Of a stretch of DNA of 64,000 bases, positions 37,101-52,100 are shown piece by piece. Position numbers and translations under genes: made by a program. The stretch is taken from the NCBI GenBank assembly GCA_016715995.1, contig JADJXF010000014.1, positions 1 through 64,000 on the forward strand, read 5' to 3'. Within the stretch, counting starts at the first letter, position 1, and every line of letters begins with the position of its first letter. The notes below the pieces were generated by a model that was given only the letters and a program-made list of their open reading frames with translations, searched no databases and was not told the origin of the DNA. The DNA is from Flavobacteriales bacterium. GTDB taxonomy: Bacteria; Bacteroidota; Bacteroidia; Flavobacteriales_F; PHOS-HE28.

Positions 37101-40100
37101 GACCTTGACGCGCAATGGCCGGTGATCGCCGAGGGCATCCAGACCATCCTGCGGAGGGCCGGTTATCCGCAGCCGTATGAGCGCCTCAAGGAACTCACCC
37201 GGGGCAAGGAACGCATCACCGAACAGGACATGCGCGCGTTCATCGATGCGCTCGATGTATCCGATGACGTGAAGGAGCGCCTGCGTTCACTCACGCCGCA
37301 CAACTACACCGGCATCGACCTCATGGGTCGGGTCATCCAATGATAGGAGACGCGCTGCACGGTGGCCTGATAAGAGAACCACAGCCTTGATCCGTCTGCG
37401 ATTCATCCGTTGGGGTACCGTTCTCCTGCTCGTGCCCGTTCTGACCGCCCTCGCTGTTGATTGGCATGTGCGGCGCGCGGTGACTGCTGGGTTGCATGAT
37501 GACCCGTCCGATCTGCCGCCCCATAGCGTGGCGTTGGTGCTGGGCACCGGTCCTACCAACCGCGATGGACGGCCGAACTGGTACTTCCGCCAACGCATCG
37601 AAGCGGCCGAGATGCTGCTCCGCACTGGCCGGGTGGAGCACCTGCTTCTTAGCGGCGACAACGGACATCGGGGCTATAACGAACCCCTGGCAATGCGCGC
37701 CGCCCTGATGGACCGTGGCGTGGACAGCACGCGCATCACACTGGACTTCGCCGGCTTTGACACGTTCGACTCCGTGGTGCGGGCGCGCAAGGTGTTCGGT
37801 CAGGAGCGCTTCATCATCGTGAGCCAGCGCTCACACAATGAGCGTGCGCTCTACATCGCCCATCATCAAGGCATTGATGCCGTTGCCTTCAACGCGGGCG
37901 CCAGCTATGGCGGGTCTGCTGGCCGCATTCGCGAGATAGCCGCGCGGATGAAGATGGTGGGCGAGTTCCTCCTCGGGACCCAACCGCGCTACCTCGGCGA
38001 GCCAGTGACCCTGGGCAAACAGCAGCTGCCTTAGATCCCGAACTCGACCTGGAAGAGCAACGCCCAGCTGTTCCCTGGATAGTCGAAACCGGGTTGCTCA
38101 TCGATCCAACGATAGCCCACGTATGCCTGCAGCTTGATCCGATGGCCATTGAGGTACCTCGACGCGCCAAGGAGGGCCTCGTCCGTCCGAGCGCGCAATT
38201 GGGCCACTTCACTAGTCGGCCGCACCATGGTATAGCGCGAAGCGATCTCGTATTTGCTCCGGAAGTACCTGCTCAGCTGCGCATTGAAGCCATCCCCCAC
38301 AGAAACCGAGCGAATGGCGCCTTCGGCATTCTCCGAGATTGGTTGATCGGCCTGTCGGTTGAAATACTCAGCAGAAGCCGACCACCCCTTGTGCTTGAAC
38401 ACCAGGTCCGCGATGAAGGTGGTGATGTCGGTGCCTTCATACAGAAGCGGACCGAGCTGTCCACCGGTCCGCGTGGCCCTGTCGTTATAGCAGTATCCAC
38501 CCGCGATGGAGAGCTTCGGCTTGGTCTCAATCTCAAGGTCTCCTTCGCTGTAGTCGCCTTTGTTGGCGAAGGCGCCCAATGGCAGCCATTCCATTCTTCC
38601 GGTGTACGCCATGCCCTCGTTGATGGGCAGCGCGCCACGGCCGTCACCGCTGCTCACGGCGCCTTTGACCTGCAGTTGCTGCCTTCCGATCGGGATGGTC
38701 CAATAACCGAAGACGCCGAAATCCCGGTCGAGGGTGTAGGCACTGTTCGCGATGGACCGATCCGGGAATTGCAGGTTGCCGCTGCTGATCACGCGCTGGC
38801 GATTGCCGGGCAACTTGCTCTGTCCGAAGCCGACGTACAGGTTCTCGTTGAAATGGTAGTACACCATGGCATCCCGCACCGGCTGAGCGATCACATCGGA
38901 CTCGAGGTCGAGGTCCTGGCGGGAGAAGTTCAGCTGGATATAATAGCGCAACCGGTCGTTCATGACGAAGCCATCGAGCCGCAATCGCAGCCGCCGCACA
39001 CGCGCCTCCACGGCATTTACGCTCAGGTCCTCCCCACTCACGGTGGTGAACCCGATGCGATTCTGCATCCGGAACCGGAGATTCAGCAGGAACAATGAAT
39101 CCTTCGAGATCGTGACGCCGTCGTGGATCTCGATCAACGCGCGTTCATCGCTCTCGTTCTGGGCGCTCAGCCCATTGGGGGTCGCCAGCCACAGCAAGGC
39201 CAGGACCCAGTGGTATCGGAATCGGTACATCGCGGCGCAAAGGAAGTCGCCAACCCGAAACGGGACTCAGCGTTGAATCGACAGGCGTTGAAACACGACC
39301 AGGTCGTTCGCGGGGATATCCTGCAAATCCAGGGCGCGCATCATGGTGATGAGCTGCCCGCGATGCTGGGTGCTGTGGTTCAGGCAGTGCATAATCATGC
39401 GCCAAACCGCGGAGGCATGGGTGCGACCCTTCAAGTCCTGGTAAGAACGCCCAGCCAGAAGCTCGGCCTCGCCATATCCATGCACCATATCATGGAACCG
39501 ATTCACGTAGCCCATCACACTGCCAAGCGAAATGCTCTCCTCCGCCGGCCAGGTCGTCGGTGCGCTCAGTAAACGGCAGGTCCACGCGTGCTCAGCATCG
39601 CGGATATGCAACAGGGTCCTGCGCAGCGTGGGGAAACTGCTCGGTGTTGGAGCGTCCAGGATGGCGGCATCCTCGCCCGAAAGGCGCTCGATGAAACGTG
39701 CATTGGCCCATTGGTCATAGGCTGCATACTCGTGAATCAGGGTGGTGAACGGTGTCATGGGTGGATAACCTTGTTGAAATCAGACGAATGCCCCTCCGGG
39801 TTCGACGGAGCGAATGAAGGGAACTTCGCGGGAACCTAGAGCCCATGATCTCTGCCTTATTCGGAAAGAAGAAGATCACCGAGGACAAGCTGGCGAACGT
39901 GTTCGTGAACACGGTGTTGGAGATGTGCTCCGAGGGCTTCCCTGTGGTGGTGACCGAGCTGAACGACTCCCCGGAGTTCCTGCAATCCCCGGGGCTCTCC
40001 GCGGACGATGACGAGCGTTTCCTGCTAATCGTGTTCGCGGCCAACCTCATGGAGATGGACCGGGTGCTGGAGGCCGGCCTGGACAAACGGATCTTCAGCC

Positions 40101-43100
40101 TTTCCGTCTCGAAATTCGCGCAGGCGCTCAGTCTGCCCTGCACCGAGACAGAACAGGAGGTGCGCGCCGTCCGCTCCCGGATGGAGCGGCTGAACGCGCC
40201 CAGCACGAACGCGGTGTATGCCATGAGGCGCGGGATCTTCCTGGAGTACGACCTGTATCGTTTCCAGGAGGCCCACTACCGCGATGTGCGCGCGCCGCAT
40301 CCCATCGTGTCAAAGCGGATCGACCGCCTCATGGGCTACTTCCTGTGGAACTGGCGCGAGGTGACCGAACAGTACCGGATCGGCTGATCCTAGTCTCCGC
40401 CAAGCCGCCATTCACGCGCGGCTGTTTCCGCTATGTGCCCACCGATCGCCAGCGCCGCCGTGGCAGCGGGCGAGGGCGCGTTGAGCACATGGATACGGTT
40501 CCCACGGCGCTCGATGCGGAAATCATCGACCATGTTCCCATCAGTGCCCAGCAGCATGGCGCGCACGCCGGCCCGGCCCGGTTCGATATCGTTCATGTTG
40601 AGCGAGGGAATCAAGCGCTGCAGGGTCTTCAGGAAGAGCCGCTTGCTGAACGCTCTCCGGTACTCGTTGATGCCGTACCCCATGTTGCGGAGGAAGAGCT
40701 TCCAGGTTCCGCCGTAGGAAAGCGCATCAACGGTGTCCTTCCAATCGAAGTCGGTCTTGCCATAGCCTTCGCGCTTGAAGGTGAACACCGCATTGGGCCC
40801 GCATTCGATGCTGCCGTCCGTCATCCGCGTGAAATGGACGCCGAGGAAGGGGAAGCGCGGATCGGGCACCGGGTAGATCAGGTGCTTCACCTTGTGCTTG
40901 CCCTGTTCCGTGAGATCGTAATAGTCTCCACGGAAGCCCACGATGCGCTCCCTCAGCGCCGAGCCATCCGCCTTGGCGAGTCGATCGCTCTGCAGGCCCC
41001 CGCAGAAGATGGTGTGCCGCGTGCGGTGGACTCCTTTGCTGGTACGCACTTGCGAGCCGTCCTCGGCTGATGCAATGCCTAGGAACTCCTCGCCGATTGA
41101 AACGCGGCTTCCCGGTTGCAGCGCCAAGGCAAGCTCTGCCATCGTGTTGGTTGCTGCACGGAAATCAATGATGCCGGTGCAGCCCACATGCACCCCCGCG
41201 ATGCCTGTGCAATGCGGCTCGATTTCCCGGATCTCCTGCGCCGTCACCTTCCGCATGTCCTCGACGCCGTTGGCCAGACCCGTGGTGAAGATCTTCTCCA
41301 AGCGCGGCAGTTCCTCCAAATCCGTGGCAACGATGAGCTTCCCGCAGATGTCGTGCTTCACGCCATGTTGCTTGGCGAAGGCGACCAATTCGCGACGACC
41401 ATCCACGCAGTTCCTCGCCTTGTAGCTGCCGGGCTTGTAGTAGATGCCGCTGTGGATCACGCCGCTGTTGTTGCCGGTCTGGTGGTCGGCCAAGGCCTTC
41501 TCCTTCTCCAGCAACAGGATCCTGAACTGCGGGTAGCGCGTTTGCAACTTGTACAAGGTGGCCGCGCCGACGATGCCGCCACCCACGATCACCACGTCCC
41601 AGATGCGCTCGTCGCTCATGCGGCGAAGATCGGAATCATGCCGCAGCGGGGATGGGTGTTTCCTCCTTGGGTACTCGGAGCAGGAGGATGACGCCCAACA
41701 CGAAGAACAGCCCGAGTGCGATGACCGTGTTGCGCAGGTCGCCGGTAAGCTGATAGATCAAGCCGTAAACCAATGTGCCGAGCACCGTGCCGAGGTAATA
41801 ACTCACATCATAGAAGCTGAAGAAGGACGCCGTGTCCTTGGTTGGCGGCAGGAACTTGGCGTAGGTGCTGCGGCTCAGCGCCTGGCAGCCGCCCATCACC
41901 AGGCCCACGCAGCAGGCCAGGACATAGAACTCGTTCGTCCACCGGATGAAGTAGGCCCCCGTGCAGATGCCCACCCAGATGACCACCCCGATCAACAAGG
42001 CTCTCACGTTGCCGAAGCGCGCGCTCAGGCGAACGAAGATGGACGCACCGACGGCTGCCACCAGTTGGATGAGCAGGATGCTGATGATGAGGCTCTCCGG
42101 CGCGATGGGAACAATGGCGCCGGACTCATCCACGCCCTTGATTTCCTGCTCGGCGAAGGTGACAGCGAGATACATCACCGTCTGTATCCCCATGTTGAAG
42201 ACGAAGAAGGCGAGCAGGAAACGCTTCAGCCGGACCGTGGCCCGCAACTGACCCCACACCTTCCGCAACTCGCGGTACCCGCTCCATAGCGCGCCATCGT
42301 GCCCATTGGCCGCTTGCGTCCGCTTGGGAAGCCGACGAAACGCGATCTGCGCGAAGGCCGCCCACCAGATGCCCACGGTGATGAACGTGAGCCTTGCTGG
42401 GAGTCCATCGCGATCCGGGATGCCCAGCAAGGTGGTGGGGCCATCATCAGGGTTCATCACCATCAGCAGATTGATGATGAGCAGGATCACGCTGCCGATG
42501 TAGCCCATGGTATAGCCGCGAGCGCTCACCTTGTCGTGCTGGTCAGGGCCGGCGATGTCCACGAGGAAGGCATCGTAGAACACCAGGCTGCCGCTGAAGC
42601 CGATGCACGCCGTGGCTACCAGTGCCAGGCCCCACCAGATGCCATCCAAGGAGAAGCACGCCAATCCAGCGCATGAGGCCGCGCCGAGATAGCAGAAGAA
42701 CTTGAGGTAGGCGAGTTTGTTGCCCCGGCTGTCCGCGATGCCGCTGAGCAAAGGCGCCACGAAGGCCACCACGAGGAAGCCTGCCGACAAGGCATACGAG
42801 TACAGCGATTGTGATGGCACGCCCCAGCGCTCCATCACTTGGTCCACGCCTTCAGGCTTGGTGATGGCTGCATAGAAGATCGGGAAGACCGCACTGGTGA
42901 TGGTGAGCGAATAGACCGAATTGGCCCAATCGTAGAAGGTCCAGGCCCGGATGACCTTGGGGTCTCCTTTGATCGCAGGCATCGCCGGGAAAGGTAGATG
43001 CCGCCCCGATGCAAATGGAAAGGCGCACCGTCATTACCGATACGCCTTCACACTGCGTCGAAGGCGCTACTTCTTCACCACCACCTGCACCCTTCGGTTC

Positions 43101-46100
43101 TTGCTCATGCCCACCTCCGTGTTGCTCTCATCGGCGGGCTCATTGGCGTCCTTTACCGACAGCGAGATTCGCGCAGCTTCGATGCCGGCCTCCACCAAGG
43201 CCTCCTTCACCGCCTCGGCACGCTCCATGGCCAGTGGCACAAGATCCGGACGAACACGGGTCCGCTCATTCTCCGTGGAGTCGAAATGGCCGATGAGTTC
43301 GACTTTCATGGCGGGGTCCTCCTTCATGGCGGCGGCAACGTCGCTCAACCAAGGCTCCATCGAAGGATCGATCACGCGCTGAAATCGCTTGAAGTAGATG
43401 GTCTGGCGCTCGGCTTTCTCGGCGGGCTTCAAACCCGGCGGCGTGACGCCCTTGCGGCTGAAGATGTACTCGCTCTCAGCATCCTTGAGCTGCTCGCATG
43501 AGCATGATGTCCGGTTCTTCACCGGGTACACCTCCACGTTGTCGATGTAGTAATAGGCGCTGAAGACCTGCTGGCGCGTCTCCCCCTTAGGCCTTTTCGC
43601 TTTCTCGTTGAGCGTCTTCTCAGTAGCAGCAAAGTTCCCTATGAGCATCCATTCTTCGTTGCCTTTGCTCTCGTATGTGCCACACACCCCCTGCCAGCTG
43701 AACATGTCGGTGTACACCTTGCTACGCACCGATGGAACAGTGACGTCATACGTGAGACTGAGCGGCTCCTCCTTCTCCACCTTGTCCTTGCCGAACCAGG
43801 CACCCAACTCACCGGTGGCGTACTTGCTCAAGTCCGCGAGCGTCACATAGAAGCGCACGCAATAGAGCGAGTCCTTCTTCATCCTGTGCTTCAGCTGGGT
43901 CTGGATGTAGGTGCGCGGCTCCTTGTTCTGGTAGCTCCACCAGCGCACGCCGGCGTAATTGCTACCGCTCAGCGCCATCTGGTCACCGGCGTAGTTCTTC
44001 GGCGTGCTCACCGTGCTCTCCACGGTGGCGTTCTCGCTGAAGAGATCGGCCTTCTTGCCCGTTGCGGAACTCCAGCCCTTGGCATACTGGATGCCTCCAG
44101 GGCGCTTGAGTTTCTTGCCATCAAGCTGCTCGAAATCGCCGTTTACAACCCAAGTGCGGGCGGTGTCGATCTGTTGGGAGGAGACGTTCGCGGAGAGCAG
44201 GGAGACGAGCGTGGTGGCGAGTAGGAATCGTGCGTGCATCATGGAGATTGGCTCTGGATTGCGGAGCCGGGCCAAGGTAACGAGCGACCCGATCTCAGCG
44301 GCCATCCGTCAGACAACGACCGTGCCGTCCGCGTGGAAAGCAGAAGGGCCGCCCCTTGCGGAGCGGCCCCGATGCGATTCAATCGGTCTGCGGCTTAGTT
44401 ACCGAGGTAGATGCCGAAATTGATCATCACGCCAAAGGCGGAACCGCTGTATGAATCACCTTCCTCAGGCTTGGTGCTCAGCATGGAGTACTTCAGCATG
44501 GGCTCAATGGTGACATTGTCATTCAGCCATGCGGCGTAACCGACGCCAATACCAAGCGCACCGGTCGAGCCTTGGCTTTCACCATCAAAGGAGGCAGAGC
44601 CGATCCGGTAACCGAGTTCACCGAAGAGCTTGCTCTCCATGAGGTAGTACCGGAGGAAAGGTCCGACACCGAGCTCATTTCCACTTACACCGCCAGCGCT
44701 CACGGAGCTGTAGCCGAGGTCCAGACCGATAGCGAGGTTGTCGATGACAAAGTACCCCGCGCGCACATCGAGGAAGATGTTGGACACGGCATCTTCTTGA
44801 TCGCTATTCTCCTTGCCGCTCGTGAATCCCAGGTTTGAGCCTGCGCCGAACATCCAAGTGCCCTGGTCGGTCTGGGCCATCGCGGTGGTGCCGAGCACCA
44901 GCGCGGAAACTACTGTTACGATCTTCTTCATGAGTGTTGTGAATTGGTTGGTTCAGAGGTTTCGGGGCGAAATCTATGCCTGAGCAAGCAAACCGCAAGA
45001 TCCAAAGTGGCTCCGGTTGCCCACCGATGGATGTGGATTACTACAGCGACAAGGGCCTAGGCGTTGGGTCAACGCATCAGGATTTCTGTTGCGCACGGAT
45101 GATGTTGAGTGCACCTCCGGCCTTGAACCACTCGATCTGCTGCGCATTGTAGGTGTGGTTGCAAGCGATTGTGTCGCTGCCTCCGCCCTTATGCTTGAAC
45201 ACAAGCGTGAGCGGCTTGCCGGGGGCGAAGGCCGTGAGGTCAGTGAAATCGATGCGGTCGTCCTCCCGGATCCTGTCGTAGTCGGCCTCGTTGGCGAAGG
45301 TGAGGGCGAGCATGCCCTGCTTCTTCAGGTTGGTCTCGTGGATGCGTGCGAAACTCTTCACCAACACGGCGGCAACACCGAGGTGACGCGGCTGCATGGC
45401 GGCGTGCTCTCGCGACGAGCCTTCACCATAGTTGTGGTCACCGACGATGATGCTGGGAACGCCTGCGGCTTTGTATCCACGTTGCGTTGCGGGCACAGGT
45501 CCGTATTCGCCCGTCACCTGGCTCTTCACCTTGTCCGTTTCGCCATTGAAGGCGTTGGTGGCGCCGATGAGCGTGTTGTTGCTGATATTGTCCAAGTGAC
45601 CGCGGTAGCGCAGCCAAGGACCGGCCATGCTGATGTGGTCGGTGGTGCATTTGCCCTTCGCCTTGATCAACACTACTGCATCAGCGATGTTCTTGCCGTT
45701 CCATGCAGGGAATGGTTCGAGCAACTGAAGCCGTTCGCTGTCGGGCTTCACCACCACGCTCACCGTGCTGCCGTCCGCAGCAGGTGCTTTGTACCCTGCG
45801 TCCTTCACCTCGAAGCCCATTGGCGGCAATTCGATGCCTTTCGGCTCATCGAGCTTCACCTTCTTCCCTTCCTCATTCATCAGTTCATCGGTAAGCGGGT
45901 TGAAGGTGAGGTCACCCGCAATGGCGAGCGCAGTGACTATCTCCGGGCTGGCCACGAAGGCGTGCGTGTTGGCGTTGCCGTCGTTGCGCTTGGCGAAGTT
46001 GCGGTTGAAGGATGTGATAATGCTGTTCTTGCGATTCGGGTCATCGGTGTGACGCGCCCACTGGCCGATGCAGGGCCCGCAGGCGTTGGCGAGCACCACG

Positions 46101-49100
46101 CCACCTATGGCGTCAAAAGTCTTCAGCAGACCGTCGCGCTCGGCGGTGTACCGCACCTGTTCACTGCCGGGCGTGATGGTGAACTCGCTCTTCGCCTTCA
46201 ACTTCTTGTCGATGGCCTGCTGGGCGAGCGAAGCACTTCGCGTGAGGTCCTCGTAGCTGCTGTTCGTGCATGAGCCGATCAAGCCGACTTCGAGCTTCGC
46301 GGGCCAGTTGTTCTCCTTCACCGCCGCTGCGAACTTGCTGATGGGCCACGCGAGGTCCGGTGTGAACGGGCCGTTCACGTGCGGCTCCAAGGTGCTTAGG
46401 TCGATCTCGATCACCTGGTCGAAGTACTTGGTCGGATCTGCGTACACCTCGGGGTCGCCTTGCAGGTGCTCCTTAATGGCGTCGGCCATGGCAGCGATCT
46501 CCGCACGCCCGGTTCCTTTCAGATAGCGGCTCATCGAGTCGTCGTAGCTGAAGGTGCTCGTGGTGGCGCCGATCTCTGCGCCCATGTTGGCGATGGTGCC
46601 CTTGCCGGTGCAGCTCAGGCTCTCCGCCCCCGGGCCGAAATACTCCACAATCGCGCCGGTGCCGCCCTTCACGGTGAGGATGCCCGCCACTTTCAGGATC
46701 ACGTCCTTGGAAGAGGCCCAGCCGCTGAGTTTGCCGGTGAGCTTCACGCCGATGAGCTTGGGCCATTTCAGTTCCCACGCCAGGCCGCTCATGACGTCGC
46801 AAGCATCCGCGCCGCCCACGCCAATGGCGATCATGCCCAAGCCTCCGGCGTTCACCGTGTGGCTGTCGGTGCCGATCATCATGCCGCCGGGGAAAGCGTA
46901 TTGCTCCAGCACCACCTGGTGGATGATGCCGGCGCCTGGTTTCCAGAAACCGATGCCGTACTTGTTGCTGATGCTCTCCAGGAAGTTGAAGACCTCGTTG
47001 CTCTTCAGCAGAGCGTCCTGCAAGTCCTGCTTCGCACCCACCCGCGCCTGAATCAGGTGGTCGCAATGCACGGTGCTGGGCACCGCCACCGTCTTGCGGC
47101 CCGTGGTGCTGAACTGCAACAGCGCCATCTGAGCCGTTGCGTCCTGCATGGCCACGCGGTCCGGCGCGAAATCGACATAGTCCTTGCCCCTGCCGAAAGC
47201 GCTCCTCGCCTCTCCATCCCAGAGGTGTGCGTAAAGGATTTTCTCGGTGAGGGTGAGCGGCTTGCCGACGGCCTTACGGGCGGCAGCGACGCGTGCGGGG
47301 TAGCGGCCGTACACCGCTTTGATCATGTCGAGGTCGAAGATCTGGCTCATGCCGTGGCAGTTCGATTTTCGGCCGCGAAGGTAACCGGCAGGTTCTCAGG
47401 CGACAGAAAACGAAAGCAGGCCGCAATAGCGGCCCACTTTCTTTGAAACGAAGTGCTTGGCTATTCAGCTATCGCTGACACCAGGCTGTCCATCGCGGTA
47501 ACATTGTTCGCGCCTCCGCCCATGGCCGTGGAATTCGTGAGCAAATCGAGCCCAGACAGCAGCACGGCCACGTCGACTTTGGCAGTGAGAACCACCGTGC
47601 CGCCATCCACATCGCGATGGATGTGGAGATGGGCTTCGCGCAGCAAGGCATCGGTCGCGCAGTGGTAGGTGAAGGCGACATCCTCCGGATCGTCGAGGTC
47701 ACCATCGCCATTCCCATCCACATGGCCCTCCATATTGAGGAACTTGTAGCCTGCGGCAGGGTTCCATCCCCAGTGCATGCCTGGGATGTTCAGCGGATAG
47801 GCCGCTGTGGTGGGGTCGGCGTGGTTCAGCGTGCTGTTGAGTCCAAGGCTGAAATGCACTTCGTGGATGTGTCCATGGCCCATCGTTCCGATTTCCTGCG
47901 CCGCTGATGCGGAGGCATCTGCGAGGACCGCCTTGTTCATGTAGCTCGCAACGGTCACATGAGCGTCATCCATCAATTCGAAGTCCGATGCGTAGAACTT
48001 CAACGTGCTGAATCGCACGGCATGGCCTACGCCATCGGCATAAGTGCCATTCATGTCGAAGGCGTCAGCGCCATGCACGAAATCAAACTGCATCTGGATA
48101 GAGGCAGTGTGGTCATGGTCATGGTCGTCATCATCATCATCCTTGTCCTTCTTGCAGGAAGCAAGGTTCACCGCCGCAAGGGCGATCAAAGCGAGTTGGT
48201 AGCGGTTCATGGTTGGTTCAGTTCTGTTTCAGGTTGTATGTGAGTCCGACGACGACACGCTCGCGGTTGGGGATCATCTGCTCCCCCAGATGACGCACGA
48301 TGGCGTACTGGAAGGTGCCCATGATTGCCCAGGAGCGCCACCACACACGAAACCCCGTGTGGGTGAAAAAGGTTGAGCTGCCGGTGCCGCTCATGGCTTC
48401 GCCATTGTGGGCATCCTTGCCGGACAACTCGTGATAAACACCCAAGGAGGGCATCAGTTTCAGGTCTTCCCGCAGGTCATACCTCCGGAAAGCCTCCAAG
48501 GTGGTGCTGAGGCCATGTCCCATGCGATGGCCATCGGCGTTACCGGTATTCACCCGTGAGATGGTCGTGAGCGAGCCTCCGTTACGATCGTGGCGCACGC
48601 TGTACTCGGCGCTCAGCAACGCATCCCAGGTACGCGTGCCCGGCTGGAGGTCGTGCCCCACCTCGGCATCGCTGTAGGTGAGGTCGTTCCGGCCCAATGG
48701 CAACTTGGCGCCAGCGCCGAGCAAGAGGCGGTGAACGGTGCGTTCATCCGTGGTGGTGCATTTCGTATTGGCCACCAGGTACCGGCCCAGCACCAGCGGA
48801 TCACCGATGCCGTACACATCGGCCCGGATGATGCCATCCACTGCCTGATAGTTGTTCACCACCGGAATGGCCGCGAGCACCGCGAACCGATCGCTGAGCC
48901 ATATGTCTGCACGGAGCTCCGCCACTTGGTAAAGCTCTCGGTAACGTGAGGCACCGTTAGCGGTCGTAGCGATATGGTCACCATGCTTCGGAGAGCCTTT
49001 GGTGAGCAGAGCCGTGGGCACGGTCCCCTCCAAATGACGGTACCTGTAGAGCAGTGAAATCGAACTTGTGCGGTCGTGCGGTTGTATGCCGAGGAAGATC

Positions 49101-52100
49101 CCGCATACATCGCAGGCCATGCCCATGAACGGCAGCAACGCCGCCAGCAGGGCGAAGTAGAGTCTCATGGAGTTGGTTTGAGGTTCGACCATGCGCCGTC
49201 CCGAAGGAGGGCGCTAACCGGTTAACCTCAAGCCCAAGGCACAGGCTCCAATGAGCCCGCGTGACCAGCGTCAAGCGCGGCCAATGGCTCCATGAAGAAT
49301 CGGTCAGCGTCCGGTGCAATCGGGCATTGGGGGTTCGCGCTGCCATCAACCATCGGGTCGCTCCTGAATTCCAGTCGCTCAGCAGGGAATCCTTTGGCGG
49401 CTTCCTGCTCCAAGGTCTTGAACCGTTTGCTCAACTGGCACTCGCCGTGGCAGGTGCGCATGCTCTCCACCACATCGCGCTGTACGCAGAGCTCCCGCTC
49501 GATGTAGGCCCGGTGCAAGTGGAACTCCAATAGATAGAGCGAGGGCGCCAGCATCACGGCTGCGAAGAGCAACACGAGGACCGGGGCGAGTATGCTGCGC
49601 ACGGCGCGAATCTAGGGAAACCGAGAGTCATGTCGCTGACATCGGTCATCAGCGCGGCGCATGACATCTTTGGGCCGCGCGATAGAGCGCGTACCATGCA
49701 CGCAGGCCGCCGATTCACCTTCACGCAAGTGGTCCGTTGGACCCGCCGCGACATCTACTTCTACCTTTTGCTCGGCGCCGTTCCCACCTGCGCCTTTTAT
49801 TTCCTCGGCTGGACCTGGCTCACCATCCCGTGGGTGCCCATCGCCATCGTGGGCACGGCGGTGGCCTTCATCGTGGGTTTCAAGAACAACGCGACGTACG
49901 GCAGGTTGTGGGAGGCACGGCAGATCTACGGGGCCATCGTGAACACCAGCCGTGCCTGGGCCATGACGGCCATTGACTTCGTGACGGGCGCTGATGACTC
50001 CGAACTGAAAACCATCCGCACGCGATTGGTGCACCGCCACATCGCCTGGCTGCACGCGATGCGCTTCCAATTGAGAGCCCAGCGCGCGTGGGAGCACACG
50101 ATCAAGGTGTACAACCGCGAGTTCCGGAAAATCTACACCGTGGAAGAACAGGATGGCGCCAAGCTGGAGGATGCGCTCATGGGCTTGGTGAGCGAGGAGG
50201 AAAAGGCATTGGTGCTTTCGCGCAGCAATGCCGCTACGCAACTCATCGCGCTGCAATCGAATGACCTGCGCGAGCTGCACGCGCGGGGCCTGATTAATAC
50301 CCTGCATCACGTCGAGCTGGAGAAGCTGCTCATCGACCTCTACGACCACCAAGGCAAGTGCGAGCGCATCAAGAACTTCCCTTACCCACGCCAGTACGCC
50401 ACCATCAACCTCATGTTCGTGCGGCTCTTCAACTGGATGGTGCCCTTCGGCATGCTGGGCGAGTTCGCAAAGGTGGGCGGCGACTTCATCTGGCTCACCA
50501 TCCCCTTCACCGCGCTGGTGTGCTGGGTGTTCATGATGATGGAGCGCATCGGCGAGGCCACGGAGAACCCCTTCGAGGGCAGCGCCAACGATGTGCCCAT
50601 CACGGCCATCACGCGGACCATCGAGATCGACTTGCGGGAGCTGCTGGGCGAAAAGGACATACCGCCGCCCTTGACTCCCACCAACAGCATCCTGATGTAG
50701 GATCAGACCACCGCAACGGGTGTCCCCAGGAAGTCCACGTTGATTCGAGCAATAGAGCCCGGCCCGTCCGGCACGGCAATGCGTCCCCCGGTGCCATAGG
50801 TAATCCCGCCGACGACTGGATCCACAGTGAACATCAGCGGTGTGTCCATGTCACAAAAGCGTACGGCATGGCTGCAGAGCGCGAGGTGGGCAGCGGCTGT
50901 CCACGCCAGCCGCGATTCCAGGAATCCGCCAATCTGCACTTCCATGCCTGCTTCTTCGGCCAGCGTGATGATCTTCTTCGCCTTGAACAAGCCGCCGCTC
51001 TTGCCGAGCTTAATGTTGAAGCGCTGGCAGGCACCGAGCGCGATCAGGCGTTCAGCGTCGTGGTGATCGCAGCAGCTCTCATCGGCCATGATGGGTATGG
51101 GCGAGGATTCCCTAATGCGACGCATCTGCATGAATTGCCAGCGCGGGATCGGTTCCTCGCAGTGCTGGATGTTGGAGGAAGCGAGTGCGTTCAGGATATG
51201 GATCGCAGTATCCGGCGTCCAGCCTTGGTTCGCATCGATCCGTAACGGAATATCGTTCCCGATCGCTTCGCGAATCGCTCGGATGCGAGCGATGTCCTCG
51301 TTCGCGCCGCTGCCAAGCTTCACCTTGATGACCGAGAACCCGTTCCGGACGACGTCGATGGCATCCGTGGCCATCATTTCCGGAGATCCAAGACTCACGG
51401 TGTAATCGGTGATCAGTGGATGGTTCAGGTTCCCACCTAGAAAACGGAAGAGCGGAACTCCAGCGGCTTGTGCAGCGATGTCGTGCAACGCGAGATCGAA
51501 CACGCTCTTGATGCTGTTGTTCCCGAAAATCAAGCGGTCCATCACGCGGTGCGCGCCTTCGATGTCCGCTGGGTCATGGCCGATCAAGGCCTTGGCCAAG
51601 TGCTTGCCGACGGCCAAGCAGGTTTCCTGTGTTTCACCATTAATGGTCCAGAAGGGGTTGCACTCGCCCCAGCCAATCATGCCATCGTCGGTCGTGGCAC
51701 GAAGCACAACGCTCTCCACCTCGTGCAAAACACCGAGCGAGGTGACGAAGGGCGCTCTCAGCGGAATACTGAGCGGGAAGAACTCAAAGCGCGTGATCCT
51801 CATGGTCCACGAAGAAAGAAGGGCCTTGCGGCCCCTCTCCTAAATCTGTTCTGGAATGCGATCACTCTTCCACCACCTCGAAGGGGATGGTGCGCACCAC
51901 ATCGCGGTGGAAGGCCACTTCCGCCTCGTACTTGCCGGTGCTCTTGATCGTCTCGCCTTTGATCTTGATGCTCTTGCGGTCCACCTCGAAGCCAAGGGCC
52001 TTGAGGGCATCGGCGATCATGATGGTGTTCACGCTGCCGAAGATGCGGCCCTTCTCGCCCACTTTGGCGCCGATCCGCAGGGTCTTGCCCTCCACGTTGC